Shown one piece after another: positions 1 to 8,377 of a stretch of DNA of 23,398 bases. The translations under genes were made by a program, and so were the position numbers. The number at the start of each line of letters is the position of its first letter. Within the stretch, counting starts at the first letter, position 1. Source of the stretch: a virus; IMG/VR virus record IMGVR_UViG_3300017781_005457, positions 1 to 23,398 of that record; one strand, written 5' to 3'. Under the pieces are notes generated by a model. That model was not told the DNA's origin, did no database searches, and saw only the letters and a list, made by a program, of their open reading frames with translations.

Positions 1-639
1 ACTACCAAAATGATAGAAGTGGCCTGAATGTGTTCTATAAAAAGCTATATTATTAAGATCTAATTTTAAAAAGAAATCCCAATCACAAATAAATGGTGAT
101 TGATACATAGTATCGAATCCACCTACAATCATATAATCTTTTTTATACATTGCAAATGGAAATATTCCACCATCTCTAGTTAATATATCTTTTTCTCTTA
201 ATCTTAATTCATATTCTATAAATTCATCATATTTAAAATCTTCTGGGGTGTGTCCTAAATTTTTAACTGGAAAGTTAAATATACCAGGCCCTATAGGTTC
301 AATTTGATTTATAGTTAATACTTGTTTTTCTTTTAATTGCGATTCAATAATTTTATCCCAACCTTTACATAAAACATTATCGTCATTTATAATACAAATT
401 TTTTCATTAGTAGCATTCATTACAGCTAAGTTAAGAGCTGTTTGCATACCTTGATTATTACCTAAGTCTAAAATTTTAATATCATCAATAAAGTCATCTA
501 AAACGTCTCTAGATTCTTCTATATAACCATCTACAGCTACAATGATTTCATTTTTATTAGTTTGTTGTTCAATAGCTGATTTTAAACATAAATGCAAATA
601 ATCGGGGTTTCTATATGTTGGTATTATTAAACTTATCAT
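1..639 (-). CDS. GT2-family glycosyltransferase, 3' end cut by window edge
   Basis: The reading frame opens at ATG 639-637 and stays open for 213 codons to the left window edge, so the C-terminus is missing. The N-terminus MISLIIPTYRNPDYLHLCL is the classic GT-A (GT2) opening. It is followed by IIVAVDG (residues 32-38) and an acidic IINDDN segment at 83-88, which would be the metal and nucleotide-sugar binding DxD-like site. A later GGFDTMY/CDWDFFLKL segment fits the acceptor side of GT2 enzymes. It would transfer a sugar from a nucleotide-sugar donor in the cytoplasm. Its ATG overlaps the stop of the upstream methyltransferase-glycosyltransferase gene as ATGA, so the two are probably translationally coupled. 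The fold assignment is firm; donor and acceptor are unknown. Confidence 0.85.
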   Translation of the reverse strand, partial: MISLIIPTYRNPDYLHLCLKSAIEQQTNKNEIIVAVDGYIEESRDVLDDFIDDIKILDLGNNQGMQTALNLAVMNATNEKICIINDDNVLCKGWDKIIESQLKEKQVLTINQIEPIGPGIFNFPVKNLGHTPEDFKYDEFIEYELRLREKDILTRDGGIFPFAMYKKDYMIVGGFDTMYQSPFICDWDFFLKLDLNNIAFYRTHSGHFYHFGS

Positions 640-2099
640 ATTTTTGTCCAATCAGTTAAAGGTGATAACCAATTAGTTTCACAGTGGGTTGAATAACCTG
701 GAATGCTACTGACTACACCTATTTTTTTTGTATTAATTAATTCAGTAAAAAACCCATAGGAATCAGTTATTTTTTCACTTGAATATTTTTGTATTAAATC
801 TAAATCTTCTTTAAGTCTAGAAACATAGGTAGCAAAACTCATAACTGTACTATTTGTTAGCTTCCAATGTACTGATTTTGTTCTAGATAACCTAGTAACT
901 TCAGCATTCATTTCAATTTGAGGATTACCACCATCTTTTGCATTAATGTATTTATCTGGATGATCATATAAAGTGGTATACATTTTATAACGTCTAATAC
1001 CTTCTTTTAGGTAATTTTTTGAATTAGGTAAATGTAAAAAATCATCTTCAAGTAAATATACCATAGAATCATCATCATTTTCCTTAATAGCCAAATTTAA
1101 TGCATCTCTAAATGTACCAGCTCCTGTTCCATTATCAACTTCAACTAATCTTAATTTTAAATCATTAACAAAATCTTTTGTTTCTTGGTTTAATCTATCT
1201 CCTATTATTACTATATTTTCTCTACCAAATTCATCTATACAATTTCTTAAACAATGCTCTTTAGTTGCATTTTTTATTTTTTTCTTAGTTATGCTAGCTT
1301 CTAAGTTAGATAATCTATAATATACTTTCATAGCAATACTTTTTTCCCTTTTTCGAACTACACCTAAACCACAACTACCATAAAAACCATAATGGTAATA
1401 ATTATCTTCGTCAAATGATAATTCAAATGCTTCTCTTTCATAAAATGTTTGATAATTAAAATTTTGTTTTGCACTAACAAATTGTCTAAAATCATTCGTT
1501 GACATAGGTGAAAAAGAATATTCATGGTATAAATGAAGAGCATTTGGATACTTTTTAAATAATTCATTAGCTAAACCCTTACAAAATGCCATTTCATGAC
1601 TAGCATCTGTAAATGTTAAATCAATTTGTATATTACTATCTAAATTTTTAACATATTCAATCCCATCAATAGGATAAGTAGGAACAATAATACCATTTTT
1701 AATATACTTTTTAAAATCTGATATTATCCATTTATGGTCAGGTGCACTATTTAAATCTCCTGTATATAATTTACCTTCACCGTTTACTTCTAATGCTTTA
1801 GCAATTAGAGATGAACTAACCCCACTAGCAAAACCAACTTCTAATACATTTTTAGGTTTTTTAGTTCTTATATAAAAATAAATTACTTTAGCTTCATTGT
1901 AATCAATAGGCCCAGCTCCTGCCCACTCACCATCTCCATTAGATGATTCTTCAATTATTTGATTCATTAATGTACTATTCCAATAATCATTAAATTCTGA
2001 TTCAAGTTCATAGTAATTAGGAAATTCAGCCTCTAGCTGATTTACAACATCAATATTAAATTGATACATACCTTGTAATTCTTTAGTTTTATATGGCAT
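636..2099 (-). CDS. Two-domain protein: SAM methyltransferase plus GT-A-like glycosyltransferase
   Basis: The protein has 487 residues. The N-terminal half (about 60-250) reads as a class I SAM methyltransferase: LEVGFASGVSS at 86-96 is the glycine-rich SAM loop, YTGDL at 112-116 the following acidic position, and FTDASHEM at 163-170 a post-II motif like that of the CmcI/Methyltransf_24 group. The C-terminal half (about 290-487) resembles a GT-A glycosyltransferase. It has IVIIGDRLN at 296-304, an AGTFRDALNLAI stretch and the acidic VYLLEDDF at 347-354 at the DxD position. The protein probably methylates and extends a surface sugar in the cytoplasm. It starts 1 nt after the stop of the gene at 2101-3006 and overlaps the next gene by 4 nt. 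The domain fusion is visible; the acceptor is unknown. Confidence 0.72.
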   Translation of the reverse strand: MPYKTKELQGMYQFNIDVVNQLEAEFPNYYELESEFNDYWNSTLMNQIIEESSNGDGEWAGAGPIDYNEAKVIYFYIRTKKPKNVLEVGFASGVSSSLIAKALEVNGEGKLYTGDLNSAPDHKWIISDFKKYIKNGIIVPTYPIDGIEYVKNLDSNIQIDLTFTDASHEMAFCKGLANELFKKYPNALHLYHEYSFSPMSTNDFRQFVSAKQNFNYQTFYEREAFELSFDEDNYYHYGFYGSCGLGVVRKREKSIAMKVYYRLSNLEASITKKKIKNATKEHCLRNCIDEFGRENIVIIGDRLNQETKDFVNDLKLRLVEVDNGTGAGTFRDALNLAIKENDDDSMVYLLEDDFLHLPNSKNYLKEGIRRYKMYTTLYDHPDKYINAKDGGNPQIEMNAEVTRLSRTKSVHWKLTNSTVMSFATYVSRLKEDLDLIQKYSSEKITDSYGFFTELINTKKIGVVSSIPGYSTHCETNWLSPLTDWTKI

Positions 2100-2100
2100 T

Positions 2101-3006
2101 TTATATTTGTTTTATTTTTCCATCTAAATGGATATATTTAACATTTCTAATAATATTTTCTTTAACATTATCATAAGGAGTTAAAATGATATTATTAGTA
2201 GATTTACTAACAGCATCATTTATACCTGCTTGATAACCAATATTAAATTTAGCTCTTGATTTAATTAACATTTGTTGCCTTAAATTAAGGTTTAAATCAG
2301 CAAAGTTATAACGAATAGGAAATAATTTATCCCATTCAGTATCCTTTAAATCAAATTCACTATAGTAATATACGGGAGTATCTTTGTATTTCCTAGCTTC
2401 TTTTATTAAGTTTTTATCATCCCATCTACCTTTTAATTTATCAATTCGTGAAGCGAATAATAAACAACCATAATCACCTTTAATATCAGGGTTTGGGTTT
2501 TCATCTACATCATAATATAAATGAGGTCTACAATCTATATTTTTTAATTCATCTGAAGTAAATCCAAACCTTAATAATATTTGCTCAGTTAAAGGTATAT
2601 TAATATCATCAGTATAAGCTCTATCATGATCTGTAAATACTACATCAAAATCACCTGGTTCAAATCTATGGTAGACATAAGGATTATTTTTAAATATATA
2701 ATCAATATAATCTAAAGGATTATTATCACCATATTTCCATTGTCCAATTGCGTTACCAAATATTTGTTCTAAATAATTTCTTGATGGTAAAGCAAATTTA
2801 AGGTGAGGATATTTTGATTTTAATGCTTGAGGTAAACCACTAATTATAGCCCAATCACCTAAAGAAAAACATAAGCGAGTAAAAGGAAACCAACCATCAT
2901 ATAAATCATTAGGAAATACAGTATTTACTTCCTTTAATGGTATTCCTATTTTATCTACTTCACCACTATTAATAACCTGATCGTTTTGTATTCTAAACTG
3001 TAACAT
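2101..3006 (-). CDS. Hypothetical protein, possible GT-B (heptosyltransferase-like) glycosyltransferase
   Basis: The protein has 301 residues and no motif that names a family with certainty. The segment LCFSLGDWAIISGLPQAL (about 45-62) followed by KSKYPHLKFALP resembles the N-terminal nucleotide-binding region of GT9/heptosyltransferase-like GT-B enzymes, which typically have a GD...ALK..YP pattern. A second region with a serine/asparagine-rich turn near 260-275 (IGYQAGINDAVSKS) would sit where GT-B proteins bind the donor. It lies between a sulfotransferase (1-nt TAATG overlap) and a methyltransferase-glycosyltransferase (1-nt gap), so a role in glycan assembly is likely from context. The exact function is a guess; it could instead be an uncharacterised accessory protein of the cassette. 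Confidence 0.5.
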   Translation of the reverse strand: MLQFRIQNDQVINSGEVDKIGIPLKEVNTVFPNDLYDGWFPFTRLCFSLGDWAIISGLPQALKSKYPHLKFALPSRNYLEQIFGNAIGQWKYGDNNPLDYIDYIFKNNPYVYHRFEPGDFDVVFTDHDRAYTDDINIPLTEQILLRFGFTSDELKNIDCRPHLYYDVDENPNPDIKGDYGCLLFASRIDKLKGRWDDKNLIKEARKYKDTPVYYYSEFDLKDTEWDKLFPIRYNFADLNLNLRQQMLIKSRAKFNIGYQAGINDAVSKSTNNIILTPYDNVKENIIRNVKYIHLDGKIKQI

Positions 3007-3929
3007 TAATTTTTAAAATCGAAATTAAAATAATCTATATCTTCTTTATATAAATCTCCTACCATATTAATCATTTCATCATCATAAACATTATAATAAT
3101 GAATTTCATTAGTCGAAGAATTGTAACTTTGTTTTTGAAAAGTTCTACGCTTTAAGTATTGGTCACCTGTTATTTTTTCAGCCCAATCAAGAAATTTTTT
3201 CATTTCTGTTGTTTTGTAAATGTTATCTACAATAACTTCTCCTTTTTCATTTACAAGAAAATTTTTTTGTGGAATTAAATAAATATTTTGATCATCCCAA
3301 CTACTATGAAACCCAAATCTATTCTTTTTATGCCAAGGTACATCTGCACTTGTAAATTCTTCTTTAGCTTTATATAAATTTGTTATATATTCTTTAAAAC
3401 TATTTTTACCTATACTAGTGTTTACTGCCCAACCTGTTGTAACTATATCATTAGTATGATTACTTAGTTGTATTAAAATTTCCCTATTAGGATTGTATAA
3501 AGGAATTTTATTAGTAATTTCAGGAGGTGGTTTTAAATATAATTCTGTTGGGTTTTTAGATTTCATTTTAAAAGAATGATTATCCAATTCTACTGGTCTA
3601 AGATGGTTATCACCTCCCCATTTAGTATATTTGTAAGCAGACCAAAGCCTATCCCAAGGATTTCTTATAATCGCAAACGGATTAAAATCATCCCAATTAT
3701 AACCTATACTATCTGTATGGTATTTTATTACTTTAACTGGTCTATGACCATAATTAAATCTATGTGAACCTGATTCGGTGTTGTACAATATTTGTTTTAA
3801 CCAAGTACCAGCAGTTTTAGGTATATGGATATGCAATAAATGATCATTAGAATGAAATTTCCATAACCTTTCATTTATTACGGAATTTGAATCACTAAAT
3901 CTTTTATATATTCCTGGTTTATTTGACAT
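3006..3929 (-). CDS. PAPS-dependent sulfotransferase-like protein
   Basis: The protein has 307 residues. Two sulfotransferase signatures are visible. HIPKTAGTW at 35-43 matches the 5'-phosphosulfate loop (P-K-[TS]-x-G-T) that binds PAPS. FAIIRNPWDRLWSAYKY at 85-101 matches the 3'-phosphate-binding R-x-P-x-x-R-x-x-S-x-Y motif. This is the pattern of the Sulfotransfer_2 family, which moves sulfate from PAPS to a sugar hydroxyl. No signal peptide or membrane segment is seen, so it should act in the cytoplasm. It is embedded among glycosyltransferases, overlapping the upstream GT2 gene by 11 nt and the downstream gene by 1 nt, so a sulfated glycan is the natural inference. Cysteine or lipid acceptors cannot be excluded. 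Confidence 0.87.
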   Translation of the reverse strand: MSNKPGIYKRFSDSNSVINERLWKFHSNDHLLHIHIPKTAGTWLKQILYNTESGSHRFNYGHRPVKVIKYHTDSIGYNWDDFNPFAIIRNPWDRLWSAYKYTKWGGDNHLRPVELDNHSFKMKSKNPTELYLKPPPEITNKIPLYNPNREILIQLSNHTNDIVTTGWAVNTSIGKNSFKEYITNLYKAKEEFTSADVPWHKKNRFGFHSSWDDQNIYLIPQKNFLVNEKGEVIVDNIYKTTEMKKFLDWAEKITGDQYLKRRTFQKQSYNSSTNEIHYYNVYDDEMINMVGDLYKEDIDYFNFDFKN

Positions 3930-4716
3930 TTATTTTGTATTCTTCATTAGGGTCATTATCTAATGGTGTTTTATCTACACCAGCATATTTACTCCCATTA
4001 GTCCATTTATCTAATTGATGAAATCCATGTGTTCTATTACCTAATTGATCATCAAAAATAGCTTTATATTGTCCATATTCTTTTAAAGGTGAACAATGTT
4101 TATAGTGGTGCCATAAATGAACAAACATTACTGCATCTAGATTTCTTGTTCTTGGGTGTGGAAACCAAAAATCTTTATTAATCATGCTTTCTCTTCTCCA
4201 ACTAACTTGAGATGAATCTAAATTAGTAACAGGCATAACTAATCTAGTAGTTACATCTTCTTCATTTGGTTTTCCTTTTGTATAATTCTGTATTGTTGGG
4301 TTGTAATATTTTAATTTACAATAAGCATAATGAATTTGAGGATTATGGTTATAAAAACGGTTTAGACTATTTAAATATGATGGTACTAAAGCATCATCAT
4401 CACATAACATAAAAACAATATCAGCATCTGAATTTTGTATTGCTTCATTGGCATATTTTCCTATTTCACTACCCTGTCTATTAATTTTATCTATTACAGT
4501 ATCATGAGTATTAATAAATTTAGTTTTTTTAAGAAAACTAGGTTTTAATATACTTCTTGCTATTGGTTCACCTAAATGTTCACTCCCATCATCTATAAAA
4601 GCTATTTCAAAGTTTTTATAAGTTAATTTATTAATGCTATTCAAAGCATTCCTAACCATTTCAGGTCTATTATAATAAAAAAATATAATTAAAAATTTTA
4701 AATCTTTCTTTTCCAT
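3919..4716 (-). CDS. GT2-family glycosyltransferase
   Basis: The protein has 265 residues and a GT-A fold. FLIIFFYYNRPEMVRNAL at 8-25 is the opening strand and helix, AFIDDGS at 39-45 carries the first acidic pair that contacts the nucleotide, and VFMLCDDDAL at 101-110 holds the DxD metal-binding site. A WRRESM segment further on fits the acceptor side. The only plausible start is the ATG at 4716, which lies 19 nt inside the upstream gene, an unusually long overlap for this window. It would add one sugar to the glycan made by this cluster. Substrate is unknown. The family call is secure. Confidence 0.88.
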   Translation of the reverse strand: MEKKDLKFLIIFFYYNRPEMVRNALNSINKLTYKNFEIAFIDDGSEHLGEPIARSILKPSFLKKTKFINTHDTVIDKINRQGSEIGKYANEAIQNSDADIVFMLCDDDALVPSYLNSLNRFYNHNPQIHYAYCKLKYYNPTIQNYTKGKPNEEDVTTRLVMPVTNLDSSQVSWRRESMINKDFWFPHPRTRNLDAVMFVHLWHHYKHCSPLKEYGQYKAIFDDQLGNRTHGFHQLDKWTNGSKYAGVDKTPLDNDPNEEYKINVK

Positions 4717-6119
4717 ACCATTTGATATTCTTTTCTGCCTCTATTAATTTGAGTTACTCCATTATCTCTAAAACCTAATTCAAAATATAGGTTACGAGCA
4801 AAATTATCTCCAAAAACCCATAAAGAGGCAGATTCTAGGTTTGATAACATATTAACATAAGCTTTTTTAGCATAACCCTGTTTTCTATGCCTAGGATGTA
4901 TATCACACCCTAATTCAATAATTTCTTTTCCATCAATTTTAGTCATATATCTTCTAGTATAACCAATAGGAAGTTCAATTTCAAAATACTCAGACATATG
5001 ACGTAAATAATTTCCTTCGTTAGCTACATATTGTCTTTGTACTCGTGATATAATTTGATATGGCCACAGTTTTTTATCTAAATTCTTAAACCATTTTTGA
5101 GCTTCATCTAAACCAAATACATTATTATCTTCTAAAAAATTTCTTGTTGAGTCATCATTTCTTACTTCTAGAAACCATTTTAAATCTGCTTCGGTCATAT
5201 CTCTTAAAGTAATTTCCTTATCATTTTTTGCTAATACTTGCCCATTAGCCATAACTGTTCTTATTGAACCATATTCATATGGTTTTATTGGACAATAATT
5301 TGCTTTATCACCAAAGTCTTTTATTTTATTATTATTTTGAATATCAAAAGGAACATAACATATATCACTAATACTTTCTAATGTATGTCCGGCATTTGTA
5401 ATATTATCTGTAAATATTATTTGTTCTTTAGCCCTTAATGATAGATTAGCTTTTTCTAATTCTATTAAATTAAAATTAAATATATTATTATGATTTTTAT
5501 ATAATGTTTTAGCTACATTTAAAGATAAAAAACCATTGCTTACTGCTGCATGTTTTCTTGAATGGTGTGTATTAATTTTACCCACATCTTTTTTATCTAC
5601 AGCTTTATGATATTTTACACTATCTATATGTTGGGCTACATAACCAACATTATCAACAAACTTATTAAAAAATGGTTCATAAAATTTTTCATCTACTGGA
5701 ATGTAATCATCTTCACATAAAAACACATAATCAGATTTACTTTTATCTTTAATTAACTGTTTTATTGCTTTATTCCAGGCACCATAAGAATGGTTAGTAT
5801 TATCATGAAATATTATTTTAATTTTATCTTCTAACCCATACCATTTAACTACTTCTAATACTTCAGCATATACTTCTTTATTATCTTGTTCTTCCCATTC
5901 ATTAATAACAAAATAAATCTTATTTAAATTACTTATATTATTTTTTTTAAGAAATTTACAATGAGCGTTTACTAAATAATAATGAACAACTTGTTGATAC
6001 CATGAACCATAAGTTTGAGATGGGTTCTTTGTTTTTTTAGTCTTAGGATCGTATTTAAATCTTTTTTTGGTAGATCTAGGTCCAAACCAGAAGTTTACTA
6101 TATAATCAAATTTCTTCAT
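4698..6119 (-). CDS. Fusion of GT-A-like glycosyltransferase and GNAT N-acetyltransferase
   Basis: From the preferred start the protein has 473 residues. Residues 1-280 look like a GT-A glycosyltransferase, with YFVINEWEE near 69-77, a GAWNKAIKQL stretch and YVFLCEDDYIP at 131-141 as the acidic site. Residues 302-473 are a RimJ/RimL-like GNAT domain: ITLRDMTEADLKWFLEVRND at its start, HPRHRKQGYAKKAY at 408-421 as the acetyl-CoA pyrophosphate loop, and NLYFELGFRDNG near the end. A GTG start at 6128 is possible, but ATG 6119 lies 2 nt after the upstream stop and is preferred. A DegT aminotransferase is directly upstream. The acetyltransferase half may N-acetylate the amino sugar that enzyme makes, though this is inference. 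Confidence 0.78.
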   Translation of the reverse strand: MKKFDYIVNFWFGPRSTKKRFKYDPKTKKTKNPSQTYGSWYQQVVHYYLVNAHCKFLKKNNISNLNKIYFVINEWEEQDNKEVYAEVLEVVKWYGLEDKIKIIFHDNTNHSYGAWNKAIKQLIKDKSKSDYVFLCEDDYIPVDEKFYEPFFNKFVDNVGYVAQHIDSVKYHKAVDKKDVGKINTHHSRKHAAVSNGFLSLNVAKTLYKNHNNIFNFNLIELEKANLSLRAKEQIIFTDNITNAGHTLESISDICYVPFDIQNNNKIKDFGDKANYCPIKPYEYGSIRTVMANGQVLAKNDKEITLRDMTEADLKWFLEVRNDDSTRNFLEDNNVFGLDEAQKWFKNLDKKLWPYQIISRVQRQYVANEGNYLRHMSEYFEIELPIGYTRRYMTKIDGKEIIELGCDIHPRHRKQGYAKKAYVNMLSNLESASLWVFGDNFARNLYFELGFRDNGVTQINRGRKEYQMVWKRKI

Positions 6120-6121
6120 AA

Positions 6122-7318
6122 TTACCACCCTTTTCTAATGCAGTCAACTATATATTCTCTTTGTTCTTGTGTTACCCACCATCCAACTGGGATATTTACT
6201 ACTTTTCCTATTGTTTTGTCTAGGTTAGGTAATTCTGTTTTGAATTCTTCTACACAGGTGTGTTTATCATTTCTTTCATGTACCTGAGATACAGCTATAT
6301 TACATTCATCCATGTACTTATAAAATCCATCTCTATCATCTACTAACATAGTATAAATCCAAAATGCTGAATCAAATCCTTTTTTTCTTTCTAATAATGT
6401 AACTCCATCTATATTTTCTAATTCTGAATCATAATAAGCAGCATTTTCTTTATGTTTGGAAATTATATCATCTAAATGTTTAAAATTTTCCATTCCAACT
6501 GTGGCACAAACATCATTCATATGAAATTTATAACCCCATTCTTCAATATCAGCTTCACATCTAAAGTCTTTTCTATCACTATCTCTATCAATACCATACC
6601 ATCTAATTAATTTACCCCTATCATGTAATTCTTGATGAGGACTAAATAGTAAACCACCATCAATAGAAGTAATATGTTTTATTGCTTGTAGAGAAAACAT
6701 TGTTAAATTATCACTAGTACCAATAAATTCACCTTTATATTTAGAACCAAAGGAATGAGCTCCATCTTCAATTACTGCTGGTGCCCAACCAAATTCACTT
6801 CTAAAACTTGTTCTAATTTTTCTTAATTTGTCTAAATCTAATGGGTAACCTCCCCAATGAACACCCATTATAACTTTTGTTTTTTTAGTAATTTTTCTTT
6901 TTAAATCATCAAGATCCATATTTAATGTTTTTGGATCTATATCTACCCATTTAATTTTAAGATTATTAGCTAAAACAGGCCAATTTGAAGCTGTACAAGT
7001 CATTGCAGTACATAAAACTTCATCACCATCTTCTAATCCTGGCCAATTATGAGATACCCAAGCTACACCTTGAAATACATCTTCATTCCAATGGGGTTTA
7101 GGTTTTTTTAATAAATGAAGAGCCATATGTAAAGCTGATGTACCAGCATTTAATGTTTGTATATGTTTATGACCGAAATAATTTTGTAATTGATGTTCAA
7201 ATTGATCTACTTTAGGTCCTTGACCTATAAATCCACTATTAAGTACTTTTGATACTTCAGGAGCTGCTGTATCAGCCATAAAAACTTTAAATAAAGGTAT
7301 TTTTTCAGATGGTTTCAT
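6122..7318 (-). CDS. DegT/DnrJ/EryC1/StrS-family PLP-dependent sugar aminotransferase
   Basis: The protein has 398 residues, a usual length for the family. The N-terminus carries GFIGQGPKVDQFEHQL (29-44), NAGTSALHMAL (57-67, PLP-phosphate pocket), IEDGAHSFGS (183-192, the aspartate that contacts the PLP nitrogen) and FSLQAIKHITSIDGG (208-222), in which K214 is the expected Schiff-base lysine. Such enzymes convert a nucleotide-activated keto-sugar into an amino sugar using glutamate or glutamine. Relative to typical members there is an insertion rich in W and H near 75-95. It overlaps the upstream GT2 gene by 14 nt. The downstream gene carries a GNAT domain, which suggests an N-acylated amino sugar. 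A dehydratase supplying the keto-sugar is not in the window and may come from the host. Confidence 0.9.
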   Translation of the reverse strand: MKPSEKIPLFKVFMADTAAPEVSKVLNSGFIGQGPKVDQFEHQLQNYFGHKHIQTLNAGTSALHMALHLLKKPKPHWNEDVFQGVAWVSHNWPGLEDGDEVLCTAMTCTASNWPVLANNLKIKWVDIDPKTLNMDLDDLKRKITKKTKVIMGVHWGGYPLDLDKLRKIRTSFRSEFGWAPAVIEDGAHSFGSKYKGEFIGTSDNLTMFSLQAIKHITSIDGGLLFSPHQELHDRGKLIRWYGIDRDSDRKDFRCEADIEEWGYKFHMNDVCATVGMENFKHLDDIISKHKENAAYYDSELENIDGVTLLERKKGFDSAFWIYTMLVDDRDGFYKYMDECNIAVSQVHERNDKHTCVEEFKTELPNLDKTIGKVVNIPVGWWVTQEQREYIVDCIRKGW

Positions 7319-7928
7319 AAAATTTATTTTGTTTTTCTTGTTTTTCTATTGTTTTAGGATGATATAAAGCATATTGTTCTGCTTTAGGTAAAGGTGCATA
7401 AGTTAAAAATCCATCTAACTTTTCATGTACTTTATTTACCCACTTAATTTCAGGTTTATTTTTCCAAATTCTCCATTGATAATCAGGCCAATTAACCCAC
7501 CCTTCATTTGATAATCTCCAACCCCACTTTTTAACATGCTCAGTTTTTATACCTTTAACAGTATTAACACGCGGTACTAAATATACTTCATTATCAGGAT
7601 TATTTTCTAATATTTCAGGTAATGCTTCAAGTAATATAGTATGAGGTATTTCATCCGCATCAATTTGAAAAATATAATCACCTGTACATAAATCTCTTAG
7701 TGTATTTTTCCAATCAGCAAAATGTTTTTTGAAAGTTTTAGCATGATAAGTACAACAATTGTCTCCATTTAATTCAGATAATCTATCCCATACTTCAGGT
7801 GAACCATTCTTTTTATCAAATAAAATAACTATTTCATCTTGCTTACGTTTTTTATTTATAAGTAAGTTTAATAAACGAGTTATCTCATCTAATTCATTAC
7901 AAACTGTAATTGCATAACTTATTTTCAT
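7305..7928 (-). CDS. GT2-family glycosyltransferase (WaaE-like)
   Basis: The protein has 207 residues. The opening ISYAITVCNELDEITRLL (3-20) with a following DEIVILFD (31-38), the KHFADWKNTLRDLCTGDY stretch (68-85) and FQIDADEIP (87-95) match the short GT2 enzymes related to LPS-core beta-glucosyltransferase WaaE. In these the D-A-D motif binds the metal and donor and a tryptophan-rich C-terminal half contacts the acceptor. Here W146, W149 and neighbours lie in such a stretch. It overlaps the DegT gene by 14 nt. A copy of the TTTCGTATATT motif lies 21 nt upstream of its ATG, inside the end of the previous gene, so a promoter there is possible but unproven. Confidence 0.87.
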   Translation of the reverse strand: MKISYAITVCNELDEITRLLNLLINKKRKQDEIVILFDKKNGSPEVWDRLSELNGDNCCTYHAKTFKKHFADWKNTLRDLCTGDYIFQIDADEIPHTILLEALPEILENNPDNEVYLVPRVNTVKGIKTEHVKKWGWRLSNEGWVNWPDYQWRIWKNKPEIKWVNKVHEKLDGFLTYAPLPKAEQYALYHPKTIEKQEKQNKFYETI

Positions 7929-7931
7929 ATT

Positions 7932-8375
7932 TTACTCAGGTAATACTCCAATATACGAAAGAGCATCCATGTACTCACGTTCTGGAAATGATTTTAATGA
8001 AGACATATCCATTTTATGTGTTTGTCCTTCTACTTTTCCTTCTTCTCCCTCTTTAAGAGGTATAGCTTTAACACCAGCCCACGTCCAAGATTGTTCATCT
8101 GCACCATTAGCAAATACCATACCAGAAGAAGGTATATTAATAGTATTTGGGATCCAAATTAAATCTGTTTCTGGATCTTTCCAAGCAATATCTTTATAAA
8201 GTTCAGGTAATGTAATTAACTGTTCATTATAAAACTCAGAACCTTCTTTCATTAGTGAATTTGTCCAAAATCCACAAGATAAACTTAAATAGTTAGTTAT
8301 ATCTTTATTTATTTCAACTTTGTAACATAAGTCACCTCCTGACTTAGGACAATTTATTATTTCATCGTATTGCAT
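7932..8375 (-). CDS. Hypothetical protein with cysteine-containing N-terminus
   Basis: The protein has 147 residues and is not assigned to a named family. Near the N-terminus it has NCPKSGGDLCYK (8-19) and LSCGFW (32-37). This looks like a treble-clef or zinc-ribbon start (C-P-x-C-G-G) in which the second cysteine is a serine, so metal binding may be partial or lost. The rest is mixed, with several tryptophans (WIPNTIN, SWTWAGVK) and a conserved-looking end DALSYIGVLPE. No membrane segment or signal peptide is seen. It sits 2 nt from the upstream and 3 nt from the downstream glycosyltransferase genes and is probably co-expressed with them. Its role is unknown; similar proteins occur in marine T4-like phages as far as I recall. 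Confidence 0.75.
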   Translation of the reverse strand: MQYDEIINCPKSGGDLCYKVEINKDITNYLSLSCGFWTNSLMKEGSEFYNEQLITLPELYKDIAWKDPETDLIWIPNTINIPSSGMVFANGADEQSWTWAGVKAIPLKEGEEGKVEGQTHKMDMSSLKSFPEREYMDALSYIGVLPE

Positions 8376-8377
8376 AA

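Noticed and set aside
6120-6128. GTG at 6128 as the start of the GT-GNAT fusion
   Set aside because: ATG 6119 lies 2 nt after the upstream stop and needs no overlap or rare start codon. The GTG cannot be fully excluded.
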